A stretch of 64,000 bases of DNA, taken from Polynucleobacter kasalickyi. GTDB lineage: Bacteria; Pseudomonadota; Gammaproteobacteria; Burkholderiales; Burkholderiaceae. The notes under the pieces were generated by a model. The model was not told where the DNA came from. It worked only from the letters and a program-made list of their open reading frames with translations, and ran no database searches. Every line of letters starts with the position of its first letter. Position 1 is the first letter of the stretch. Of the stretch, positions 53,639 through 62,583 are shown piece by piece. The stretch covers positions 1-64,000 of the forward strand of contig NZ_FWXJ01000007.1 of assembly GCF_900176405.1 (NCBI RefSeq), in the 5' to 3' direction. A program made the position numbers and the translations under genes.

Positions 53639-54622
53639 TCAATGGGCTTGATAACCAATATCTTTAACTAATTTCCCATACTTGTTATAGTCTTTTAATA
53701 ACTCTTGAGCAAAATACTCAGGTGACTCGGTAACCACCGTTAAACCATATTGCGCCATTTGCTCAACAATTTCAGGTGACCTCATTGCCTTATTAATTTC
53801 TGTATTTAATCTCTGAACGATCTCTTTAGGAGTGCCGGCAGGAGCTGAGTATCCAAACCAACCATTAGAATCCCATCCAGTCAATGTTTCTGCAACTGCA
53901 GGAGTATTTGGCCAATCTTTGACTCGAACTTTGTTTGTCACCGCTAATAACTTGATTAAACCAGATCGAATATGAGGAGTTGGACCACTAACCCCGTCAA
54001 TGCCTAACATCACTTGACCACCAGCCATGTCGGTAATCACTGCAGCTGAACCTTTATAGGGTACATGAGTAAAAGTAAAGTCACCCGCTTTTGCCAAATG
54101 TTCAAAGGTTAAATGAGGGAAGCCCCCCTCACCATTTGAGCCAACAGTCAATTTGCCAGGATTTGCCTTGGCCCATGCAATCATTTCCCCAACCGTTTTA
54201 AATGGTACATCCTTATTACTAATGACCACTAGGTAATTCGCTGTAGATAAAGAGATTGGTGCAAAATCCTTGATCGGGTTGTAGGGGATTGTTTTACTAG
54301 TATGGGGTAAAACGACCATGTTACCGCCCTGTGATGCAACGATGGTGTAACCATCTGGCTTGGATTTAGCCACAAAATCCATACCAATCGTACCAGACGC
54401 ACCAGCTCTATTTTCAACAACAATAGCCTGCCCCATTGCTTCTTGAAGTTTAGGAGCAATCATCCTAGTCATAATGTCAGTCGTATTTCCTGGAGGAAAT
54501 GGAATGACAATTTTAATGGGTCGATTCGGATAACTATTACCTTGAGCAACTCCCAAACTACTGGTAATTGCACAAAAGATGCCGATTGCCACACGGAACT
54601 TCCAATGAGAGTTGTTCATCAA
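53639..54622 (-). CDS. TctC/Bug-type periplasmic receptor
   Basis: A 327-residue exported binding protein: signal (IFCAITSSLGVAQG), opening YPNRPIKIVIPFPPGNTTDI, KPDGYTIVASQGG and FTHVPYKGSAAV. It follows the CocE-type hydrolase by 10 bp on the same strand and probably brings in that operon's substrate. Ligand unknown; no TctAB in the window. Confidence 0.9.
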   Translation of the reverse strand: MMNNSHWKFRVAIGIFCAITSSLGVAQGNSYPNRPIKIVIPFPPGNTTDIMTRMIAPKLQEAMGQAIVVENRAGASGTIGMDFVAKSKPDGYTIVASQGGNMVVLPHTSKTIPYNPIKDFAPISLSTANYLVVISNKDVPFKTVGEMIAWAKANPGKLTVGSNGEGGFPHLTFEHLAKAGDFTFTHVPYKGSAAVITDMAGGQVMLGIDGVSGPTPHIRSGLIKLLAVTNKVRVKDWPNTPAVAETLTGWDSNGWFGYSAPAGTPKEIVQRLNTEINKAMRSPEIVEQMAQYGLTVVTESPEYFAQELLKDYNKYGKLVKDIGYQAH

Positions 54623-54632
54623 TATCTCCTAA

Positions 54633-56384
54633 TTAAGTTGATTGTTTTTTGGGTATTACTGGAATAAGTAAATTCGATGGGTAATTTGGACCTGTGAGGA
54701 TTTTGACTTCCCCACCAAATATTGCTGGCGGTCTATCGGTCTCATCATCGTGCATGAATGGTCCACATCCCGTCATCGGGTTCTTCATATTCGATAACAC
54801 TGCTGCTTCACCGTCATACTCATAATCTTTACCACGAATTGTTAACGCAATCCGATAACCCTTTGGTACCACAATGCAAGTCGGCCAAATTTCAACATCT
54901 AACTCATAAACTTCACCTGCTACTAAGGGTTGTTTTTCATCATGGCTGTGCCAAGGACGATAAGGCAGACTTTTGCTAGGATCCAGTTTTCGATGGGACG
55001 CTCTTAACCAACCCTGTGCAATAGGGGTATGAGGATCTAAAGCACCATGGAAGGTTAGCTCTTTATTGTTTTCATCGAACACTCGCACAATAGCGAAAAT
55101 ATCTGCATCAACTGTACTAGACGAAATAAAGAGTTTTAATGCCATCGGTCCGGTAAGTTCCACCTCTTCCGCTTGCACGGGTAAAGAGAAGGTAACACCA
55201 TCACCCATCATTTCATAGCTCAACTCCGAATTGGAGCCAGGGACTGCATTTTCAAGTTGCATAGAGCCGGCATTCAAAAAGCAGGAAGTCCACTGTGTCC
55301 GAGCTAAGGGCCACTCATGTTCATCACGTTGGACGAATTTTTCACCGGGACTTCTCACCAATAAGGAAATAGGTGGTGTTTTATCCCAACCGTTATCAAT
55401 TCCTTTTAAGAAATGATCAAAGAACCTTTTCTGAATATCAATACCATAATCAGTATAAAAAGGTGCCCAATGTGAACCGCCATGAACTTCTAACCATTTT
55501 TGGTTGGAGGCTGATCGAACATAGCCTTCAAAATTTCCTCTGCCATGGAGACCTTGACCACCCCAGTTTGCTGAGGATAAAACTGGTACGGTAACTTTAT
55601 TTAAATCAGCAGTCCGTTCAACATACCAATCTGTCAACATTTCTTGATCGAGCACCTTTTGCCATACATTCTCTATGTTTTGAATGAGTTCTTCGGGTGA
55701 CAAGGTCTCAGGTCCACAAACCGTGTCTCCAGTAATTGGATTACGCTTACCGCGATCACCAACGCCATGTTGCACGGTTTTAACCTGCATTTCCATCCAA
55801 TTTTTACGGAACGTACAAGCAATGCCACCATGTCGATGTGACTCACGATACCCATCATTCCAACCTTCCCAAACGCAAATGGCAGCTAAATGTGGTGGTT
55901 GTACTGCAGCTGCTCGCCATTGATTACTAGCGAAATAAGAAATCCCATTCATACCAACTTTAGTGTTTGACCATTCTTGAGAAGCAGCCCACTCGATACA
56001 CTGAGCAATATCTTTAGTTTCTCGAGCATTATTGTTCGCCATAAAACCAGGGGAACGGCCAGCACCTCTTGAATCAACTCGAATACAAACATATTCATTT
56101 GGGACCCATTTTTCAGGGTCTACAACTTCCCAATTCTGATATTTATTGGTAGTCCCACGCATTACATCAGGATTCTCTTTTTCCATAATTTCCCAAGCCG
56201 TCTTATAACCTTCTTGGAATGACAGTCCCTTACCATAGGGTCCATAAGTTAACAGTGTTGGAAATTTTCCTTCGTGAATTGGGCGAAAAATATCTGCTCT
56301 CAGAATAAGGCCATCATCCATCTGAATGGGCATATCCCAATCGATTCTCATCCCATCACGAATTTCTGATTTCAAAGCTTGCAT
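54633..56384 (-). CDS. CocE/NonD family alpha/beta hydrolase
   Basis: A 583-residue hydrolase of the X-Pro dipeptidyl-peptidase S15 type. The N-terminal alpha/beta domain has the nucleophile elbow GMNGISYFASNQW and the triad histidine in VHGGSHWAPFY; the C-terminal jelly-roll domain carries the usual YELDVEIWPTCIVVPKGYRIALTIRGKD-type strands. Relatives cleave esters such as cocaine, amides or acylated antibiotics. With the neighbouring Ldh, amidohydrolase and TctC genes it probably starts breakdown of an ester or amide substrate. AAGGAGA lies 6 nt before the ATG, a strong ribosome site. Confidence 0.87.
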   Translation of the reverse strand: MQALKSEIRDGMRIDWDMPIQMDDGLILRADIFRPIHEGKFPTLLTYGPYGKGLSFQEGYKTAWEIMEKENPDVMRGTTNKYQNWEVVDPEKWVPNEYVCIRVDSRGAGRSPGFMANNNARETKDIAQCIEWAASQEWSNTKVGMNGISYFASNQWRAAAVQPPHLAAICVWEGWNDGYRESHRHGGIACTFRKNWMEMQVKTVQHGVGDRGKRNPITGDTVCGPETLSPEELIQNIENVWQKVLDQEMLTDWYVERTADLNKVTVPVLSSANWGGQGLHGRGNFEGYVRSASNQKWLEVHGGSHWAPFYTDYGIDIQKRFFDHFLKGIDNGWDKTPPISLLVRSPGEKFVQRDEHEWPLARTQWTSCFLNAGSMQLENAVPGSNSELSYEMMGDGVTFSLPVQAEEVELTGPMALKLFISSSTVDADIFAIVRVFDENNKELTFHGALDPHTPIAQGWLRASHRKLDPSKSLPYRPWHSHDEKQPLVAGEVYELDVEIWPTCIVVPKGYRIALTIRGKDYEYDGEAAVLSNMKNPMTGCGPFMHDDETDRPPAIFGGEVKILTGPNYPSNLLIPVIPKKQST

Positions 56385-56426
56385 GGTTATCTCCTTTATT
56401 TATTTATTATTTATTGACTACTCTTT

Positions 56427-56442
56427 TTAATCATTTGATTAA
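56427..56442. promoter_or_regulatory. 16-bp palindrome upstream of the CocE-type gene
   Basis: TTAATCA TT TGATTAA, a perfect palindrome about 43 bp before the hydrolase start, in a 181-bp AT-rich gap. The size fits an operator for a dimeric repressor or activator. No regulator gene is next to it. Confidence 0.35.
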
Positions 56443-56565
56443 TTATTTACCTAAGTATAAATTGCAAGCTCAAACTAAAAAAGGTTTTAGAACTCTTTTC
56501 CGGTAAATCGTTAAATTTTATGGATTTTTGCACTACATTAATGAATATTTACCAAAAATTCGAAT

Positions 56566-57621
56566 CTACCACTTCACTCCAGTCTCTTTTGATAGGTTCA
56601 ACAGACTTTGGAGTGTTTCTTCTGGTAACAAAATTCCTTCTGAACGGTTTTTTTGATCTGCGATTGACTCCATTTCACCTGGATAAAAAACTTGATCAAA
56701 ACCTTGAGCGAGTGGCACATCTTTTAAGGAAGTTACATATGCTTCAATTTTCTCTTCAAATTCTGCCAGGGGTTGAAAAGCATCAACATTCATACAAATC
56801 ATTAAATGACCCGCACCGCTCCGGTTCGTGGGATCGTAGGGACCATGCACTTGATCTAAAAATGAACTCCCGGAAAGAACTCCAGACAAAATATCAATCA
56901 TGACACCAAAAACATATCCTTTGTGGCCAGCCATCGGCAAGATCAGCCCTTCAATGGCGGCAGCAGGATCATTAGTTGGTCGACCCTCTTTATCTATAGC
57001 CCAATCATTTGGGATTGATTCGCCCCGATTCTTCGCTAAATAAATTTTGCCTCTGGCAACGCCCGAGTTCGCCATATCCATGACGATGGCATCGTGTTTG
57101 CCGCCAGGAACAGCAATCGACCATGGATTGGTACCAATCTTTTTCTTACGCCCTCCCCAAGGGGCCATATTGGGTCCGGCATTACTCATTAACATCCCAA
57201 TACAACCCTGCTTAGCAGCCATGCGCGTGTAATACATACAAGTACCAAAATGATTTGAGTTTCTGACAGAAACCACTCCAATACCATGTAACTTGGCACG
57301 CTCACAGGCTTGTATCACTGCCGCCTTCGCAATTGCTGGCCCCATCCCATCATTGCCATCTATGACGCCAACAGCGCCCGCATTGATTACCGTATCTACC
57401 TTCGTATTAGCTTTCATCGCACCTGATTTGAGGCGTGCATAATACCAGGCAAGTCGTAACACGCCATGTGATTGATGCCCCCATAAGTCAGCTTGTACTA
57501 GGGTATCTGCTGCAAATTGAGCATCCTCAAGGGGAACCCCGATGGATTGATAAACTCGAGAACAAAAGTCAATGAGTTGCTCAGCTTTAATTAAATTTTT
57601 GTTAGTTAAATTAGATGTCAT
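56566..57621 (-). CDS. Ldh/MDH-2 family NAD(P)-dependent dehydrogenase
   Basis: A 351-residue member of the YlbC/ComC/Ldh2 family of malate, ureidoglycolate and 2-keto acid dehydrogenases. Family motifs: HQSHGVLRLAWYYARLKSG, VRNSNHFGTCMYY (catalytic histidine) and GHKGYVFGVMIDILSGVLSG. It reduces or oxidises a small 2-hydroxy acid using NAD(P). GAGGA precedes the ATG. It is in line with the amidohydrolase upstream and CocE-type gene downstream, so the set may convert one substrate in steps. Confidence 0.87.
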   Translation of the reverse strand: MTSNLTNKNLIKAEQLIDFCSRVYQSIGVPLEDAQFAADTLVQADLWGHQSHGVLRLAWYYARLKSGAMKANTKVDTVINAGAVGVIDGNDGMGPAIAKAAVIQACERAKLHGIGVVSVRNSNHFGTCMYYTRMAAKQGCIGMLMSNAGPNMAPWGGRKKKIGTNPWSIAVPGGKHDAIVMDMANSGVARGKIYLAKNRGESIPNDWAIDKEGRPTNDPAAAIEGLILPMAGHKGYVFGVMIDILSGVLSGSSFLDQVHGPYDPTNRSGAGHLMICMNVDAFQPLAEFEEKIEAYVTSLKDVPLAQGFDQVFYPGEMESIADQKNRSEGILLPEETLQSLLNLSKETGVKW

Positions 57622-57638
57622 TCAAATCCTCAGATCGA

Positions 57639-57660
57639 ACCCTTCAAAAAATTGAAGGGT
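57639..57660 (-). repeat. Hairpin between amidohydrolase and Ldh genes
   Basis: A 9-bp perfect stem ACCCTTCAA / TTGAAGGGT around a TTTT loop (as read on the minus strand). It lies 2 bp behind the amidohydrolase stop and could attenuate or protect the mRNA. No T-run follows. Confidence 0.4.
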
Positions 57661-57662
57661 CA

Positions 57663-58556
57663 TTAAAATTGATAAAGTATGGTGGGATTATCGACTAAGA
57701 TTTTTTTAATGGTTAGAGAGTCTTGCGCCCAACCAGCAAATCGATTAAGTGCATGTCCATCGTCAATCGGATGGAATGGCTCAACCAATTCTTTAACTCT
57801 AGGAATTCCAGGATGCGCGCCGGAGTGAGGCCAATCACTGCCCCATACGAGTCGGTCAGGGTTAATTTGGATTAATTTTCTAGCTAACTCAGTTACTGCC
57901 GGACCATTTGGATCATTTGAAATACGCTGGGGAGCTGATAATTTCATCCAGACCTTACCACTTTCGAGTAACTCAAAAATATCCTTTAAACCTTCTTGAT
58001 CTAACCCTAAATCCGCCGGTATTCTAGCGAAATGATCTAGAACAACGTGAATATCACCCTTCAAGATCACTTCTTTCAATTGGACGATGAGCGCAATATT
58101 AGAATAAATTTGAATATGCCAACCCATAGCATCAATCAACTTGGCCGTCTTTAGAAACTTTTCTTTTGCGGCCGTTGGTTCATGCATTCCAGCTGTCTCT
58201 AAATTTAAACGCGCACCTCTAAAACCAGATTGATGCAGTCGCTCAATGTCAGGCAAGGATATCTGATCCTCATCAATAACGGCTACGCCCCGCGCATTTT
58301 GATTAAAAAAAGCGATGCCATCTTGAGAGCGCAGATTATCAACGCCGTAAGGGCTTGGGTGAACAATCACCAAACGTTCAATACCAATTTGCTGATGCAA
58401 ACGTCCTAAATCTTCTTCGCTTGCATCGCTGGGGGTATAGGCTCTATCTTCAGAATATGGGTATTTATTCTCTGGGCCAAATACATGCACATGACAATCA
58501 CAAGCTCCTTTTGGAACTGTAAATTGAATCTTTTCTTGGTCTACTTTTGGCAGCAT
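57663..58556 (-). CDS. Amidohydrolase 2 family, PDC-hydrolase-like
   Basis: A 297-residue TIM-barrel hydrolase with the metal-ligand start GACDCHVHVFGP (HxH), a conserved VVLDHFARIP, and the terminal aspartate of VWGSDWPHSG. The layout resembles 2-pyrone-4,6-dicarboxylate lactonase and related barrel hydrolases. It probably opens a lactone or hydrolyses a carboxylated ring compound. First gene of the minus-strand operon; a 75-bp divergent gap separates it from the aldolase gene. Confidence 0.85.
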   Translation of the reverse strand: MLPKVDQEKIQFTVPKGACDCHVHVFGPENKYPYSEDRAYTPSDASEEDLGRLHQQIGIERLVIVHPSPYGVDNLRSQDGIAFFNQNARGVAVIDEDQISLPDIERLHQSGFRGARLNLETAGMHEPTAAKEKFLKTAKLIDAMGWHIQIYSNIALIVQLKEVILKGDIHVVLDHFARIPADLGLDQEGLKDIFELLESGKVWMKLSAPQRISNDPNGPAVTELARKLIQINPDRLVWGSDWPHSGAHPGIPRVKELVEPFHPIDDGHALNRFAGWAQDSLTIKKILVDNPTILYQF

Positions 58557-58631
58557 ATCTCTCCATATTTTTTGAATGATTAATTTATCGTAGTAATATT
58601 AAACCTAAAGCATTTTATTAAAAAATTACCA
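58557..58631. promoter_or_regulatory. Short divergent promoter region
   Basis: Only 75 AT-rich bp separate two oppositely directed catabolic genes, so both promoters and any shared operator must lie here. No -10 or -35 pair can be assigned with certainty. Confidence 0.4.
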
Positions 58632-59429
58632 ATGAGACCCATGAACTACTCAACAAATTTCCCCTCTCTCAAAGACCAAGTCAGTCCTGAAGAATGGCAG
58701 ACAAGAGTTGAACTTGCCGCTTGCTATCGGTTAATTGATTTATACGGCATGTCAGATTTAATTTACAACCATATCACTTCGAAAATTCCTGGTACGGAGC
58801 ATCTTTTAATTAATCTTTATGGCTTACTCTATAAAGAGATTACCGCCTCTAGTCTAGTGAAAATCGATATCAACGGCAATATCTTGTCAAGCCCTGAAAC
58901 TGATTATGGTATTAACAAATCCGGTTATGTCATTCATGGTTGTATCCACGAAGCCAGAAAAGATGTGAACGCTGTGATTCACACCCACACTAGGGCTGGT
59001 ATGGCAGTTTCCGTCATGGCCTGTGGTTTATTACCGATTACCCAAACATCGATTCGATTTGTTGGACACCATGGATATCATGAGTTTGAAGGACCAGCAA
59101 TTGACCTCGAAGAACGTAAACGACTCATCGTTGACTTGGGCAATCATGACACGATGATTCTAAAAAATCATGGTTTATTGACCTGTGGTGCGACGATTCA
59201 ACAAGCCTTCAATACCATGTATCAATTAGAGCTTTCTTGCCGCGCACAAGTCGATGCAATGGCTAGTGGACAAGCGCTAAATCTTCCGAGTAAAGAAGTA
59301 TTAGAAAAGACTGCTCATCTTTACCAACCCGGAACAAGAAGACCCTATGGGGTTTTAGAGTGGCATGCCATGATCAGGTATCTTGAGGCTGAGTCGAAAA
59401 GCTCTGGCTACCCTCACTATGATGCTTGA
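58632..59429 (+). CDS. Class II aldolase/adducin family protein
   Basis: A 265-residue zinc-dependent aldolase or decarboxylase of the L-fuculose-phosphate aldolase fold. The metal histidines lie in HTHTRAGMAVS and in KNHGLLTCG; a tyrosine-rich active-site tail follows. Such proteins cleave 3-hydroxy or 2-oxo acids, or decarboxylate in aromatic acid pathways. The start could also be the ATG three codons further in. It is followed by a TctC receptor gene after 52 bp. Confidence 0.87.
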   Translation: MRPMNYSTNFPSLKDQVSPEEWQTRVELAACYRLIDLYGMSDLIYNHITSKIPGTEHLLINLYGLLYKEITASSLVKIDINGNILSSPETDYGINKSGYVIHGCIHEARKDVNAVIHTHTRAGMAVSVMACGLLPITQTSIRFVGHHGYHEFEGPAIDLEERKRLIVDLGNHDTMILKNHGLLTCGATIQQAFNTMYQLELSCRAQVDAMASGQALNLPSKEVLEKTAHLYQPGTRRPYGVLEWHAMIRYLEAESKSSGYPHYDA

Positions 59430-59481
59430 TGTAAATCTACGCCCCTAACTACAACCCGGAGTATTTTTCGAAAGCTTTCAA

Positions 59482-60459
59482 ATGAAGAAAACGCTATTTA
59501 CGATCCTACCAATTATCTGTTCAGTGTTCAGTTTGAACCAACCTTTGCATGCACAAACCAATGAGTACCCGAATAAACCGATTAGGATTATTGTGCCTGT
59601 TGCAGCGGGGGGAAATGTCGATATTATTGCCAGAACTCTAGGCGTTGAAATTGGCAAAATTCTGAATCAGTCTGTGATTGTTGAAAACAGACCCAGTGCG
59701 GGTTCAATTGTAGGGGCTCAAGCTGTAGCGAAGGCAGCTCCTGATGGTTATACCTTACTAGCTAATTCCAGTACATTTTTTTCATCACCCTTAATTTCTG
59801 TCAATGCAGGATACGACCCAGTAAAAGACTTTGCGCCTATTTCGCTGACAGGCAAAGTGCCGATGTTCATTTTAGTTAACCCGAATGTGAAGGCCAAGAC
59901 GATTCAAGAGTTTATACAGTTAGCAAAAAATAATCCAGATATGGCCTCTGGTAGTAGCGGTAATGGATCAACGGGACATATTGCGACAGAGGTTTTTGCT
60001 CAAAAAACTGGTACGAAATATACCAATATTTTTTACAAAGGAAACACCCAATCAATGATCGATGTAATGAGTGGCGAAGTGCCAATGATGTTCGACCAAA
60101 TTAGTACCGCGTTACCTAATATGAGAGCTGGCAAAGTTCGTGCTTTAGCAATTACCAGCGCTGAAAGATCACCCTTAGCTCCTGAAATTCCGACCATCGC
60201 TGAATCAGGCTTTCCAGGCTATGAAGATGTTACTTTAACCATTTTGCTCGCTCCAGCTGGGACACCAAAAGAAATCACTAATAAACTAAACCTTGCAGTT
60301 CAAAAAGCCTGGAGCCAGCCAGAACTTAAAACAAAATTTGCCGAAAGAGGAATTGAACTAGTGGCTAGTCCATCTACTGAACAATTCGGCAACTTGATTA
60401 AATCAGAAGTCAGTCGCTTATCTAAAGTCATCAAAGACGCAGGGATTAAAGCAGAATAA
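59482..60459 (+). CDS. TctC/Bug-type periplasmic receptor
   Basis: A 325-residue exported binding protein with signal sequence (VFSLNQPLHAQ), opening YPNKPIRIIVPVAAGGNVDI, APDGYTLLANSST and TNIFYKGNTQSM. It is the second receptor in the catabolic island and follows the aldolase. Ligand unknown. Confidence 0.9.
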   Translation: MKKTLFTILPIICSVFSLNQPLHAQTNEYPNKPIRIIVPVAAGGNVDIIARTLGVEIGKILNQSVIVENRPSAGSIVGAQAVAKAAPDGYTLLANSSTFFSSPLISVNAGYDPVKDFAPISLTGKVPMFILVNPNVKAKTIQEFIQLAKNNPDMASGSSGNGSTGHIATEVFAQKTGTKYTNIFYKGNTQSMIDVMSGEVPMMFDQISTALPNMRAGKVRALAITSAERSPLAPEIPTIAESGFPGYEDVTLTILLAPAGTPKEITNKLNLAVQKAWSQPELKTKFAERGIELVASPSTEQFGNLIKSEVSRLSKVIKDAGIKAE

Positions 60460-60470
60460 ACCTTGAGTAA

Positions 60471-60501
60471 TTTCCTGACATTAGCATGCAATGTCAGGAA
60501 A
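60471..60501. terminator. Bidirectional hairpin terminator
   Basis: A perfect 12-bp stem TTTCCTGACATT / AATGTCAGGAAA with a 7-nt loop, 11 bp after the TctC stop and before the convergent dehydrogenase stop. A/T-rich on both sides but no long T-run. Confidence 0.6.
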
Positions 60502-60521
60502 ACACTAGAGTAATTCTTGAA

Positions 60522-61508
60522 TCAAACTGCTGGAGGGCGAACAATCCAATCAGCGGGATCCAAAGGAATCCCCTTCTCAAAATTCGCAATATTATTCATA
60601 CCGTGTTCTATCACGCTAATGACAGCTTCAATGACGCTAGCTCCCGCATGAGGTGTAGCGACTACACCGTCCAATTTCAATAATGGATTATCAGGATTCG
60701 GCGGTTCATTCGCAAACACATCTAAGCCAGCTCCGCGAAGATTTTTAGTTTGAATAGCCTTCACCAATGCATCTTCATCAATCAACTCCCCTCTCGCTGT
60801 ATTGATAATAATTGCATCTTTTTTCATGAGCGCTAAATTTTCAGCATTGATGATATTTTTAGTTGCGTCAGTTAATGGCGCATGAAGACTTAAAATGTCG
60901 CTTTGTTGAAGTAGGGTTTTAAAATCCACATATTGAATATTTAATCGAGCTTCCTCGGCGGTACTTAACCTAGTTCGTGTGTAATAAATTACAGGCGTAT
61001 CAAAACCACGTAACTGTTTAATCACATGTTTAGCAATGTTTCCCAAACCAAAAATACCAACCGTTTTACCTACTAATTGAGAACAGGAAACTCTTAATTC
61101 TGAATTAATCCACTGACCATCGATTAATGATTGGCGAGCATAGGGTAACTTACGGAGAGTCGCCAACATGAGCAGAATGGCATGCTCAGCAACTTGTGAA
61201 GCATTCGCACCATTAGTAATGGCAACTGGCACGCCCCTATCCTTGGCAGCAATTAAATCAATCTTATCAACCCCAATGCCCCATTTTTGGATTAACTTCA
61301 ATTTAGGAGCACTTTGAATTAAATCAGCATCGAGGTGCGTACCACCAAGAAATGCATAATGTGCCTCTTTTAGCAACTCTCGATGCTCTTCTCGATCATT
61401 TTGATTGGCAATTTTCAGTTCAAAACCATTAGGTAGTAAACGATAAAGTTCATCGGCAGTCTTTTTCGCAACCGGTGTTAAAAATGCAATTTGTGGTGTA
61501 TTCATCAT
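60522..61508 (-). CDS. D-isomer-specific 2-hydroxyacid dehydrogenase
   Basis: A 328-residue NAD-dependent enzyme related to glyoxylate/hydroxypyruvate reductase and phosphoglycerate dehydrogenase. The Rossmann motif is VGIFGLGNIAKHVIKQL, the substrate-binding arginine is in NTARGELIDEDALV, and the catalytic histidine is in ATPHAGASVIEAV. No regulatory ACT domain is attached. It probably reduces a 2-oxo acid produced in the neighbouring pathway, though it is convergent and may be separately controlled. Confidence 0.88.
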   Translation of the reverse strand: MMNTPQIAFLTPVAKKTADELYRLLPNGFELKIANQNDREEHRELLKEAHYAFLGGTHLDADLIQSAPKLKLIQKWGIGVDKIDLIAAKDRGVPVAITNGANASQVAEHAILLMLATLRKLPYARQSLIDGQWINSELRVSCSQLVGKTVGIFGLGNIAKHVIKQLRGFDTPVIYYTRTRLSTAEEARLNIQYVDFKTLLQQSDILSLHAPLTDATKNIINAENLALMKKDAIIINTARGELIDEDALVKAIQTKNLRGAGLDVFANEPPNPDNPLLKLDGVVATPHAGASVIEAVISVIEHGMNNIANFEKGIPLDPADWIVRPPAV

Positions 61509-61821
61509 TAAATTTTAACTGACACATGGTGTTAAGATGAGATTAAATCCACTCGAAAATGCGATAAAAACTCCCCTTGAATTCAAAAAATGCTAATTTT
61601 TAGCATAAATTATGGAAATTTTCAAAAAAAAGTGATTATTTTATCTATTTAACCAAAAAAATCAATAATATTCGTTGACTTATCACTAAACAAATAACAA
61701 AATGTTTATTCAATTCGTTATTTTTAGTAAGTTACTGGTAAATAGCGAATCGTGGTGAGATTGATTACATATTCATTCTCAGATTTATCAGTTTAATTTT
61801 TTTATTTGAAAGTTCTTTTTT
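61509..61821 (+). other. Gene-free region ahead of the first cold-shock gene
   Basis: This 313-bp stretch is very AT-rich. It should hold the divergent promoters of the dehydrogenase and of csp1, and a long leader like those of other cold-shock genes, where the 5' UTR acts as an RNA thermosensor. I see no open frame, tRNA or clear cold box. Confidence 0.5.
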
Positions 61822-62025
61822 ATGGCAACAGGTATTGTAAAGTGGTTTAATGATGCAAAAGGTTTCGGTTTCGTAACTCCTGATGAAGGTGGTGAAGATT
61901 TATTCGCTCACTTCTCAGCGATTAATATGAATGGTTTTAAAACCCTTAAAGAAGGTCAAAAAGTTTCTTTTGAAGTGACTCAAGGACCTAAGGGCAAACA
62001 AGCTAGCAATATTCAAGCTGCCTAA
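61822..62025 (+). CDS. Cold-shock protein (CspA family), copy 1
   Basis: A 67-residue single CSD domain. Both RNA-binding motifs are intact: KGFGFVTP (RNP1, about 13-20) and DLFAHFSAI (RNP2). It melts RNA secondary structure at low temperature, though some Csp proteins are made constitutively. It is near-identical to the second copy at 62253, differing at five positions. No strong Shine-Dalgarno is visible before the ATG. Confidence 0.96.
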   Translation: MATGIVKWFNDAKGFGFVTPDEGGEDLFAHFSAINMNGFKTLKEGQKVSFEVTQGPKGKQASNIQAA

Positions 62026-62038
62026 TTACCTTTCAAAT

Positions 62039-62088
62039 TTTCTACCGTTCAACTCTATTACGTCAAAGTAACTCTTGTTCGGTAGAAA
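62039..62088 (+). terminator. Candidate terminator behind csp1
   Basis: TTTCTACCG pairs with CGGTAGAAA over a 32-nt loop that can itself fold; a T-rich ATTATTTTGTTCTTT follows. Confidence 0.45.
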
Positions 62089-62252
62089 TTATTTTGTTCT
62101 TTCTCCTATCTACATATCCCCTAAATTTTTTTTTACTCATTGATCCTTTTTTAAAGGAATAATCAATGGGGCTAACTAGAATCTATTTTTGGTGATATCA
62201 AATAGGAATTGATGTTTTTTTATTTAATTTGATTCATTTAACGAAAGTATTT

Positions 62253-62456
62253 ATGGCAACAGGTATTGTAAAGTGGTTTAACGACGCTAAAGGTTTTGGT
62301 TTTGTAACTCCTGATGAAGGTGGCGAAGATTTATTTGCTCACTTCTCAGCAATTAACTCCAATGGTTTTAAATCCCTCAAAGAAGGTCAGAAAGTTTCTT
62401 TTGAAGTAACTACTGGTCCTAAGGGCAAGCAAGCTAGTAACATTCAGCCTATGTAA
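62253..62456 (+). CDS. Cold-shock protein (CspA family), copy 2
   Basis: A 67-residue paralogue of the previous gene with both RNP motifs. I start at the ATG at 62253, where the protein aligns fully with copy 1; a frame from 62229 would add eight residues not shared with the family. Differences from copy 1 are at the NMNG/NSNG, KTL/KSL, TQG/TTG and last two residues. It has its own 227-bp upstream region and its own strong terminator, so the two copies may respond to different signals. Confidence 0.95.
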   Translation: MATGIVKWFNDAKGFGFVTPDEGGEDLFAHFSAINSNGFKSLKEGQKVSFEVTTGPKGKQASNIQPM

Positions 62457-62520
62457 TGAATTGACGAATACCATCATTTCAATTGAGATGTTTGGTACAA
62501 GTTAGTTACTTCACGTTGGT

Positions 62521-62567
62521 AAAATCTGTACTTGAAATTCATTGAATTTCATTACAGATTTTTTTTT
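62521..62567 (+). terminator. Strong intrinsic terminator behind csp2
   Basis: AAAATCTGTA pairs with TACAGATTTT, an inner GAAATT pairs with AATTTC, and nine T close the stem (62559-62567). Confidence 0.85.
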
Positions 62568-62583
62568 GGTTGTGATTGCAATA

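Noticed and set aside
56520..56903. Plus-strand open frame of 127 codons opposite the Ldh gene
   Set aside because: Mostly antisense to a conserved dehydrogenase; no signal or domain.
20644..60459. Complete tripartite tricarboxylate transporters
   Set aside because: Only TctC receptors are present; no TctA or TctB membrane subunit occurs in the window.
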